Assembly (NCBI GenBank): GCA_015522345.1
Contig: WAML01000059.1
Location: forward strand, 1-5,480
Length of the DNA: 5,480 nt
Direction: 5' to 3'
Source of the DNA: Desulfurococcales archaeon
GTDB taxonomy: Archaea > Thermoproteota > Thermoprotei_A > Sulfolobales > Desulfurococcaceae
The notes under the pieces are model-generated. The model did not search any database, was not told where the DNA came from, and worked only from the letters and a program-made list of their open reading frames with translations. Shown one piece after another: positions 1-5,457 of the stretch (position 1 is its first letter; each line of letters starts with the position of its first letter). The translations under genes and the position numbers were made by a program.

Positions 1-1
1 C

Positions 2-55
2 GCATATACAATTGAGTTGTGGAACTATAGTAGGATAGTATACACTATGGTGTAG
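2..55 (+). CDS. Possible C-terminal end of an upstream gene (partial)
   Basis: The frame starting at base 2 is open from the window edge to a TAG at 53-55 and reads AYTIELWNYSRIVYTMV. The other two forward frames hit stops within 40 bases. The stop lies 4 nt before the ATG of the PNGase-like gene, and the GGTG that would serve that ATG sits inside the last codons, the arrangement expected of a tightly packed operon. The LWNYSR segment resembles LWNYDR near the C-terminus of the next gene, so a tandem paralogue is conceivable. Seventeen codons are too few to prove a gene; it could equally be an untranslated leader. No function can be assigned. Confidence 0.35.
   Translation, partial: AYTIELWNYSRIVYTMV
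49..52 (+). promoter_or_regulatory. Ribosome-binding site GGTG for the PNGase-like gene
   Basis: GGTG lies 7 nt before the ATG at 60 and can pair with the conserved 3' end of archaeal 16S rRNA. Because an in-frame TAG at 36-38 closes the frame and no ATG, GTG or TTG lies between it and base 60, this site confirms the ATG at 60 as the start. Confidence 0.55.
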
Positions 56-59
56 TATA

Positions 60-1862
60 ATGTCTTATGTAAAATCTATACCTCTATTACTAGTCATACT
101 TATAGCTCTACTAGTGCCCCTAGCTCTAGCATATCCTGTTTCTAGTGAAGGTACTAAGATACCACTTTACAAGTATAAGGCTAGGAGCCTTGGGTTTACG
201 CCTGAGATATACCGGGTAGAGCGTTCTTACCAAGTTGATGGCGGGAAGATAGTAGATACTAGTGGATACTGGAGTTGGCAAGACTACCCATTCCCTATAC
301 CAGAGACTGAGCCTGTGGTTGTAAAGGTTATTGTTAATAGAGAATTTGCTGCTTGGAAACCACAGTATGCATGGGTTGTTATACCTGAAGGTGAGTGGAG
401 TAGGATATTATTGAGAGTTGACGGTAGACTCTATGACCCAATATACCATAGGCCTGTCCAATACGATAGAGTTCTATGGATTTATGTAAACGATGTACCG
501 ATTATGTGGGGTAGTACTCCACAGAGATACAACTGGACTGTAACAACAGATGTAACTATGTTCTATAGTCTATTCAAAGGAAACGTTACATTCGAGGTAT
601 GGTTGCCAAATGTAGTAGTGCCTAGCATTGGAGTTACTGGTAGATTCCTTGTAAATATAACACTATATCTATTCCCTGGAGAGAAACCAAAGTATTTACC
701 CGATACAATAATACCTCTATGGAAGAGAGTTGTTATCAAGCCTGGATTAGAGAAGAGGAATACTACAGTAACTATACCATCTAATGTCACTCGTGCAATG
801 CTCTTACTCTACACTAAGGGCAATGGATATGAAGAGTTCTGGTACTACTTTGGTAAAAGCTACAGAGAAGTAAAGATATACTTCGACGACAAACTAGTGG
901 CTCTATCTCATCCAATGCATACAATATATACTGGCGGTATGTCACCGTTCTTCTGGAGACCATTGCCGGCTGTAAGAGCCTATGCTGAAGAACCAACACT
1001 AATAGACTTGACTGGAGCTCTACCACTACTAGTTGGAGAACATACTGTCTCTGTTGAAGTAACTGGTATGTTTAGTAGGTACTGGCAAATAGGTGCTGCT
1101 CTACTCCTGTGGACAACTGATAAAGTAGTTTCCTACGAACTCCTAGAATTTACTTCAGAGCCTTCACTAGATGTTCAAGAGAAGGATATGGGTACATATA
1201 CTCTAGTAGAAGCTACATCAACGTACCTACTTAGGGCAAAGTCTAGGCTCTATATAGGAGATAGTGTAGTAGAAGCTACGTCATATTTTAGGGCAGAATT
1301 TACTGCTCTAAGAAGATATAATGCAGTCTACGATAACCTGACTATAAGTGAGTATAGAGTGTCTAAACTAGTATATAATGTTGTAGAAGGAGATGAGCTA
1401 GAGAGTTTCCAGTGGAGTTATGAATGGAATGCACCACTAGACGTAAAGTATTTTGGTGAACTAGAGGTCTACGGTGATCTGAGCCAGGCTAGTGTATCTA
1501 ATCCTGTGCCAGGAGCTATAGTAGAGTATATAGAGATTACACAAGGACTGAGAACAACTACTATATTAATTGACTCTAGCGGTAGAGAAGTAAAAGTCGT
1601 TGACGAGAGAGTTAGAGGTGTGTTGAAGTGGTCAATAGACTTGATATTTATATCACCTACGGGAGCCGTAGTAACTGGAATAGGATATACTAATGCTCAC
1701 ACAAGCAAGGTATCTCATGGACTAATATATAGGATACCTAGGAAGGGAGAATCATATCTATGGAACTATGATAGACTCTCAGTTGCTAGAACATATATAG
1801 ATTCAACAACTAGGCTACTCTACAATATACTAGCTGATGAACTAATAGTGTATGAGGTATAG
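60..1862 (+). CDS. Secreted PNGase A-like peptide:N-glycosidase
   Basis: This is a 600-aa exported protein of the peptide-N4-(N-acetyl-beta-glucosaminyl)asparagine amidase A family, enzymes that release N-glycans from asparagine. Residues 1-24 form a signal peptide (Lys5, a hydrophobic run from 7, a likely cut after LALA). There is no C-terminal anchor, so it is probably released or surface-bound. Family hallmarks seen: the YDRVLWIYVNDVPIMWGSTP stretch (135-154), followed by WTVTTDVT (159-166), the YREVKIYFDDK segment (268-278), and the signature IYTGGMSPFFWRP (289-301) followed by IDLTGALPLL (315-324). Residues 370-600 match the beta-rich C-terminal part in general character only. It contains six N-X-T sequons (N158, 175, 199, 234, 242, 426) and no cysteine. 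The start is fixed by an upstream in-frame stop. Family membership is a strong sequence call; activity and substrate are inferred. It may remodel or scavenge cell-surface glycoproteins. Confidence 0.85.
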   Translation: MSYVKSIPLLLVILIALLVPLALAYPVSSEGTKIPLYKYKARSLGFTPEIYRVERSYQVDGGKIVDTSGYWSWQDYPFPIPETEPVVVKVIVNREFAAWKPQYAWVVIPEGEWSRILLRVDGRLYDPIYHRPVQYDRVLWIYVNDVPIMWGSTPQRYNWTVTTDVTMFYSLFKGNVTFEVWLPNVVVPSIGVTGRFLVNITLYLFPGEKPKYLPDTIIPLWKRVVIKPGLEKRNTTVTIPSNVTRAMLLLYTKGNGYEEFWYYFGKSYREVKIYFDDKLVALSHPMHTIYTGGMSPFFWRPLPAVRAYAEEPTLIDLTGALPLLVGEHTVSVEVTGMFSRYWQIGAALLLWTTDKVVSYELLEFTSEPSLDVQEKDMGTYTLVEATSTYLLRAKSRLYIGDSVVEATSYFRAEFTALRRYNAVYDNLTISEYRVSKLVYNVVEGDELESFQWSYEWNAPLDVKYFGELEVYGDLSQASVSNPVPGAIVEYIEITQGLRTTTILIDSSGREVKVVDERVRGVLKWSIDLIFISPTGAVVTGIGYTNAHTSKVSHGLIYRIPRKGESYLWNYDRLSVARTYIDSTTRLLYNILADELIVYEV

Positions 1863-1902
1863 AAGTAGTGTCTATTTAAAGTAATCTAATACATAAACAA
1901 TG

Positions 1903-1911
1903 CTTTTTTAA
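1903..1911 (+). terminator. Possible T-run terminator after the PNGase-like gene
   Basis: A run of six T (1904-1909) within CTTTTTTAA lies about 40 nt after the stop codon. T-rich tracts without a strong hairpin are typical archaeal termination signals. No stable stem precedes it. The assignment rests on position and composition only. Confidence 0.35.
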
Positions 1912-1958
1912 TTAATAACTAGTTCTCTAAAACATAAGATCAGACTATAATAGGTTAG

Positions 1959-1987
1959 TTTGGAGAGTAAAACTTTATTTCTCCAAA
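1959..1987. promoter_or_regulatory. Inverted repeat around a TATA-like element (putative operator)
   Basis: TTTGGAG (1959-1965) and CTCCAAA (1981-1987) are exact reverse complements separated by 15 nt. The inner flanks (AGTAAA and TTTATTT) continue the symmetry imperfectly. The A/T-rich loop AACTTTATTT (1971-1980) resembles an archaeal TATA box. A start about 25 nt downstream would fall near 2001-2003, just before the transporter's start codon. A dimeric repressor bound here would block TBP/TFB access. The promoter role is plausible; the operator role is speculative. Confidence 0.4.
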
Positions 1988-2010
1988 TTATAATCATTTA
2001 ACCACTAGGA

Positions 2011-2877
2011 TTGATTAAAGTGTTTGTCTTAAGAGATTACTACTTGGGTATACTCTATGCAGTTATAGCTGCTGTACTCTGGAGTATTAACCCAGCTCTT
2101 ATTAAGAGATTTGGTAAAGGAGTTTCACCTATAGGACTGAATTTCCTTAGGAGCCTTATGGCTATACCTTTTCTAGCTATAGCTGTCCAAGTATTTGGAT
2201 TCTATATAGTTCCTAAGCCCATGGGCTTTGTATACATACTTGGTTCAGCGCTCATAGGCCCTGGGATAGGCGATATTGCTTATATAAGGTCTATACACTT
2301 AGTTGGAGCAGGAAGATCTATAACTATAGGCTATACCTACGTAGTTATTGCGCAATTCCTAGCTATAGTGTTCTTGGGAGAATCTATTACTTATAGACTA
2401 GTTATTGGAACTATAGCTGCGGTAGCGGGAGTGTATATAGTTTTCTCAGAATATAGTGATGGAGATAGCTCTAGGTATTCATGGATTGCACTAGTCCCTG
2501 CTTTTGCCTGGGGGCTAGGGAGTGTTGTAAATAAACTTGCTCTAGAGTACACGAACTCTGTTTCTCTTGGACTTATGCGTGCTATAATTCTCCCGGTATT
2601 CCTTGGGTTTCTAGTGAGAGATAGAATAGAGGTTTTAGCTAGGAAGGAGGTGTTGCTACTAGCTCTAACTACTGGTGGGCTAGGCTATGGCGTTGGGATA
2701 CCATTGTTTTTGAAAGCAATAGAATTGTCTGGTGTAACAGTAGCTGTTCTAGCTACAGTTCTAACGCCTGTTCTTGGTAGAATACTTAGTAGTTTTATAG
2801 CTAATGAGAAAACTGGTTTAAAAGGATATTTAGGAACACTACTAGTTGTCCTAGGCATAGTTGTTGGCACACTATAG
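2011..2877 (+). CDS. EamA/DMT-superfamily membrane transporter
   Basis: This is a 288-aa polytopic membrane protein of the drug/metabolite transporter superfamily with two tandem EamA repeats (about 11-146 and 155-288), five predicted helices each and ten in total, the normal size for the family. Seen: the repeat-opening pattern in both halves (AVLWSINPALIKRFGKGVSP at 21-40 and AFAWGLGSVVNKLALEYT at 164-181). Also seen are the helix-4 regions ending in an acidic residue (FLAIVFLGESIT at 116-127; GRILSSFIANEKTG at 256-269) and glycine-rich closing helices. Substrates in this family range from amino acids and nucleotides to drugs, so none is assigned. An in-frame TAA at 1999 leaves two starts: TTG 2011, or GTG 2020 with AGGA (2007-2010) 9 nt upstream, which would remove only three residues. 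It has its own candidate promoter and is probably transcribed apart from the gene before it. Confidence 0.88.
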   Translation: MIKVFVLRDYYLGILYAVIAAVLWSINPALIKRFGKGVSPIGLNFLRSLMAIPFLAIAVQVFGFYIVPKPMGFVYILGSALIGPGIGDIAYIRSIHLVGAGRSITIGYTYVVIAQFLAIVFLGESITYRLVIGTIAAVAGVYIVFSEYSDGDSSRYSWIALVPAFAWGLGSVVNKLALEYTNSVSLGLMRAIILPVFLGFLVRDRIEVLARKEVLLLALTTGGLGYGVGIPLFLKAIELSGVTVAVLATVLTPVLGRILSSFIANEKTGLKGYLGTLLVVLGIVVGTL

Positions 2878-2894
2878 TTGAGGGACACCAATTA

Positions 2895-2908
2895 CTTAAA
2901 CTTAAATA
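2895..2908 (+). promoter_or_regulatory. TATA-box-like promoter for alaX
   Basis: A tandem CTTAAACTTAAATA in the 80-nt spacer gives a good match to an archaeal TATA box (CTTAAATA at 2901-2908). A transcription start about 25 nt downstream would fall around 2930, leaving a leader of roughly 25-30 nt that contains the GAGG ribosome-binding site. This suggests alaX is transcribed on its own. Confidence 0.5.
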
Positions 2909-2945
2909 GAGTATTAAAGCCAGTATATTCTAGGTAAAGAGTATA

Positions 2946-2949
2946 GAGG
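2946..2949 (+). promoter_or_regulatory. Ribosome-binding site GAGG for alaX
   Basis: GAGG is placed 8 nt before the ATG at 2958 and matches the archaeal Shine-Dalgarno core. It supports that ATG as the start and argues against leaderless translation. Confidence 0.6.
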
Positions 2950-2957
2950 CTTGTATT

Positions 2958-3674
2958 ATGACTGAGCTCCTCTATCAAAAAGATTCTTATATAAAGGAAT
3001 TTGATGCAGTAGTAGTTGATGTAAAAGATAATGCTGTTGTACTAGATAGGACAGCTTTTAACCCTAGGAGCGGCGGGCTTTCACCGGATACAGGCTATTT
3101 AGTCAAAGAAGGTAATAAGTATCGTGTAATAGATGTTAGATTTGATAAAGAATCTGGAGAAGTACTCCACTTTATTGAAGGAGAACATGATCTAGGGAAA
3201 GGGGATAGAGTTCAAGGTGTAATAGATTGGGGGAGAAGATACAAGATAATGAGGCTCCATACGGCAGCTCACATACTTTCTGCAATACTATATAGAGAAT
3301 ATAATGCATTAATTACTGGCGGCCACATCTATCCCGACTACGCCTACGACGACTATAGTCTAGAAAAATATGATCCGGAGATATTTAAGGAAGCTATAAG
3401 GAAAGCAAATGAAGTTGTTAAAGAAGGTATTGAAGTAAAGATCTATTGGCTTAAGAGAGAAGAAGCCCTGAAAATACCCGGGATAGTAAAACTTGCTTCA
3501 CGTACGCCTCCAGAAATAGAGTATTTGAGGATAGTAGAGATCCCAGATGTAGATATACAAGCTGATGGAGGTCCTCATGTTAGGAATACTAGAGAAATAG
3601 GCGAGATCGTTTATATGAAGTCTGTTAACAAGGGTAAGAAGAAGAAAAGACTATACTATACAGTAAAGCCGTGA
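2958..3674 (+). CDS. alaX: AlaX-M type alanyl-tRNA editing protein
   Basis: This is a 238-aa free-standing homologue of the AlaRS editing domain, which deacylates mischarged tRNA(Ala), chiefly Ser-tRNA(Ala), in the cytosol. The length and two-domain build fit AlaX-M: an N-terminal beta-barrel with the family motif TAFNPRSGGLSPDTG (32-46), then the editing core with HTAAH (101-105) and the QADGGPHVRNTREIG block (201-215). H101, H105 and H207 match the metal-binding histidines. The position that is Cys in AlaRS (CGGTH) is Asp203 here, and the protein has no cysteine at all. The C-terminal half of AlaX-L/AlaRS is absent. The tail is basic (KGKKKKR, 225-231) and may help bind tRNA. ATG 2958 follows a GAGG at 8 nt. 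The gene converges on the unknown gene at 3678 with 3 nt between stops. Confidence 0.9.
   Translation: MTELLYQKDSYIKEFDAVVVDVKDNAVVLDRTAFNPRSGGLSPDTGYLVKEGNKYRVIDVRFDKESGEVLHFIEGEHDLGKGDRVQGVIDWGRRYKIMRLHTAAHILSAILYREYNALITGGHIYPDYAYDDYSLEKYDPEIFKEAIRKANEVVKEGIEVKIYWLKREEALKIPGIVKLASRTPPEIEYLRIVEIPDVDIQADGGPHVRNTREIGEIVYMKSVNKGKKKKRLYYTVKP
3636..3650 (-). terminator. Possible U-rich terminator for the minus-strand operon inside alaX
   Basis: The plus-strand purine tract encoding the Lys-rich tail of AlaX reads TCTTTTCTTCTTCTT on the minus strand, 28-42 nt beyond the stop of the unknown gene. A pyrimidine/U-rich tract at this distance could end the minus-strand transcript. No hairpin is visible. 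It may simply be lysine codons seen from the other side. Confidence 0.25.
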
Positions 3675-3677
3675 AAC

Positions 3678-4331
3678 CTATTTTAAAACTACTTTATCAC
3701 CAAATACTTTATGCAAAGCTCTAAAATATTTATCAACTAATGTTTCATCAAAAAGCCTATACTCTACACTTCTTCTCAAACCATATTCTGTATATACAAT
3801 CTTTATCTTAGGAGGTTTAACTGGCTTCTTTCTAAAGAGCTCTATCCTTACTATATTGTTAAAGGGTATATTATCAAGAGTTTTATTATCTAGATCGAGT
3901 AGTAGCCATAGCGCTTCATTTTTTCTATGCTTCTTCATACATATTCTTATATAATACCTTGGCTTTTCTAGAGTTTTTTCATCTATTGTCCCAAGGAGAA
4001 TCTTTGTTACAAAACCTATGGTCTCAGGAATTCCTTCAATATTTTTTTCATAATTCCATCCACTAACTTTATCTGTGTAATCAATATAGTATGTATCATC
4101 ATCAAGTAATGATATGGATATCATAGACTCTCTTGTGTTTAATAGAATACTTGCTGGGCAAAAACCAAGTTGTTTAACAAGATTTCTAGGGTATTTCTTT
4201 GGCATGTTTTTCAATAAATTTATTGTTTCACATAGTGAGAAAACTCCTATATCTACTACTTCATATGATCCTGTTGGTTCAAAGTTCTTTGAAAGCCCTT
4301 GTATTGCTACCTTAACTTTCTTATTCTCCAC
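3678..4331 (-). CDS. Hypothetical cytosolic protein, unknown function
   Basis: I do not recognise this family. With the GTG start at 4331 it is 217 aa, Lys-rich, with no signal peptide or membrane helix, so presumably cytosolic. It looks alpha/beta: a first strand VKVAIQGL, a helical stretch around CETINLLKNMPKKYPRNLVK, an acidic LLDDDTYYIDYTD segment, and a C-terminal IKIVYTEYGLRRSVEYRLFD strand pair followed by a helix. It has three cysteines (34, 58, 131), the only ones in the complete predicted proteins here. The start choice rests on GAGGT at 4340-4344, 8 nt before GTG 4331, giving an 11-nt overlap with the membrane-protein gene. The ATGs at 4400 and 4379 would need overlaps of 80 and 59 nt and have weaker ribosome sites. 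Coupling to the upstream gene suggests a shared job, perhaps as a cytoplasmic partner of the membrane protein's tail. It is richer in A/T than its neighbours. Confidence 0.75.
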   Translation of the reverse strand: MENKKVKVAIQGLSKNFEPTGSYEVVDIGVFSLCETINLLKNMPKKYPRNLVKQLGFCPASILLNTRESMISISLLDDDTYYIDYTDKVSGWNYEKNIEGIPETIGFVTKILLGTIDEKTLEKPRYYIRICMKKHRKNEALWLLLDLDNKTLDNIPFNNIVRIELFRKKPVKPPKIKIVYTEYGLRRSVEYRLFDETLVDKYFRALHKVFGDKVVLK

Positions 4332-5430
4332 TATACTGTACCTCTTTGCTAACTGGTAGAGAACTACTAGTGTATTCATAGTATACAAAGATACTTTCAT
4401 CTGTCACTAAAGAGTATGTTATCAAATCTCCTTCTCTAGTCTCTATAACTGGTTTCTTATAGTGTTTAACTATATAGCTAAACTCCTTTGGATCACTTAC
4501 TTCAACTACTGGTAGTGAGCCAGAGCTCACTACATTGCCTTTCACTATAGTTGATGAAGATACTATTTCTTTTAATTTCGGCACAATCTTCTTTCTTGAC
4601 GATACTACTTGGTAAGTCATTAATAATAGGAATACGCTGGATAAGAGTGTTGATACCAGAAAATATTTTCTTGCATCGCCTACGTATAGAGTATATAATC
4701 CCAGTGATTTAATGTAGTTAGCTTTAGATATCGTGTACTTGTCTTTATACTCTTTCTCTAATCCATCAAATGATATTGTGAGTTTATTCTTCTCTAGATC
4801 CATTAATATGGTTATCACAGGTTTTAGAGTATAAGTTAGTGCTTTACCATTTTCATACGTTACTTTTGTTGTATAACTAGGTACTATGGTGTAGGAGAAC
4901 TTGTTTGTCTTTAAATTAACTTCTTTATCTAGTATCGATGCATACTTGTAGGCTTTGCTAGTATTTACTACTATATTCGAGGGAATTTCTGTACCTAGAG
5001 CATATGCTGGGTCAATTAAGTATTCTTCTTTACTCCATTCTTCAATGTATATTATTTCTGGTATTGAGTATGTTGTCTCTATTTTTTCTACACGCCCAAG
5101 CCTTGTATTATTATAGACTACTATATTGTAGATGATAGACATATTGATGAATTTAACTAGGTTCAAATATACTTCACTATAAGGTACTTCTTCACTATAT
5201 CCATAGGCTAGTGATGGTTCCACAACTACTACATGGTTTGTTGAAGCAGATAGTCTAGCGTATTCTTCTACTATAAATTGTTTTACTAGCAAGGGCTCTC
5301 TAAATGCTTGTACAAAGCCTATCGATGACGCTGTGAATATAGCTAGAGCTACTACAAGTAATACTTTATTGTATTTCTTAATTGTTTGTTTTAGAGAATT
5401 CTTTATATTGTACCTACGTTTTTTATTCAT
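4321..5430 (-). CDS. DUF5305-like membrane-anchored protein
   Basis: This is a 369-aa protein with a very basic N-terminus (residues 1-22), a first membrane helix (about 23-40), a beta-rich extracytoplasmic domain (about 43-255), a second helix (about 257-276) and a cytoplasmic tail of about 90 residues. The outer domain carries sequons N96, N107 and N156 and the TYTLKPVITILMDLEK strand region (199-214). The tail ends in VVEVSDPKEFSYIVKHYKKP (308-327) and a VYYEY strand (349-353), a layout I associate with archaeal DUF5305 proteins. Related genes in other archaea can lie near signal-peptidase-like genes, but none is visible here. Function is unknown. ATG 5430 is preceded by GGTG at 7 nt. It is the first complete gene of a minus-strand unit and overlaps the next gene by 11 nt. 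No cysteines. The family call is by remembered pattern, not by search. Confidence 0.72.
   Translation of the reverse strand: MNKKRRYNIKNSLKQTIKKYNKVLLVVALAIFTASSIGFVQAFREPLLVKQFIVEEYARLSASTNHVVVVEPSLAYGYSEEVPYSEVYLNLVKFINMSIIYNIVVYNNTRLGRVEKIETTYSIPEIIYIEEWSKEEYLIDPAYALGTEIPSNIVVNTSKAYKYASILDKEVNLKTNKFSYTIVPSYTTKVTYENGKALTYTLKPVITILMDLEKNKLTISFDGLEKEYKDKYTISKANYIKSLGLYTLYVGDARKYFLVSTLLSSVFLLLMTYQVVSSRKKIVPKLKEIVSSSTIVKGNVVSSGSLPVVEVSDPKEFSYIVKHYKKPVIETREGDLITYSLVTDESIFVYYEYTSSSLPVSKEVQYSGE
4340..4344 (-). promoter_or_regulatory. Internal ribosome-binding site GAGGT deciding the GTG start
   Basis: On the minus strand GAGGT lies 8 nt before the GTG at 4331, within the last codons (Lys-Glu-Val) of the membrane-protein gene. 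It is the best Shine-Dalgarno match in this region and supports reinitiation or coupled translation of the downstream gene from the GTG rather than from the ATGs further upstream. Confidence 0.6.
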
Positions 5431-5437
5431 TATTTTA

Positions 5438-5441
5438 CACC
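5438..5441 (-). promoter_or_regulatory. Ribosome-binding site GGTG for the DUF5305-like gene
   Basis: GGTG on the minus strand lies 7 nt before ATG 5430, the same motif and spacing as for the PNGase-like gene. It supports the full-length start. It overlaps a short open frame (ITKHLV, stop at 5435-5437) that could be the end of an upstream gene. Confidence 0.5.
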
Positions 5442-5457
5442 AAGTGTTTAGTTATGT

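Noticed and set aside
563..1026. Minus-strand open frames at 563-790 and 814-1026.
   Set aside because: Both lie wholly inside the PNGase-like gene, have no ribosome site I can see and encode low-complexity products without family features.
1872..1880. TATA-like CTATTTAAA just after the PNGase-like gene.
   Set aside because: A start about 25 nt downstream would fall at the T-run near 1904 with no gene beginning there; the element nearer the transporter fits better.
2215..2228. Perfect 14-bp palindrome AAGCCCATGGGCTT inside the transporter gene.
   Set aside because: A palindrome of this size is expected about once per several kilobases by chance, and it encodes a loop (KPMGF) in a real gene. 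No regulatory role is indicated.
2685..2891. Minus-strand open frame of 68 codons.
   Set aside because: It is the reverse of the last transporter helices; its hydrophobic Val/Thr/Ala-rich content is a by-product of the other strand.
4114..4359. Plus-strand open frame of 81 codons.
   Set aside because: It lies mostly antisense to the unknown gene and its overlap, with no promoter or ribosome site; the minus-strand frames have clear coding structure.
4332..4400. Longer version of the unknown gene starting at ATG 4400 (240 aa) or ATG 4379.
   Set aside because: It would overlap the membrane-protein gene by 80 or 59 nt, and the extra residues come from the out-of-frame codons of that gene's tail. 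GTG 4331 has a well-placed GAGGT and a normal short overlap. Homologue lengths would settle it.
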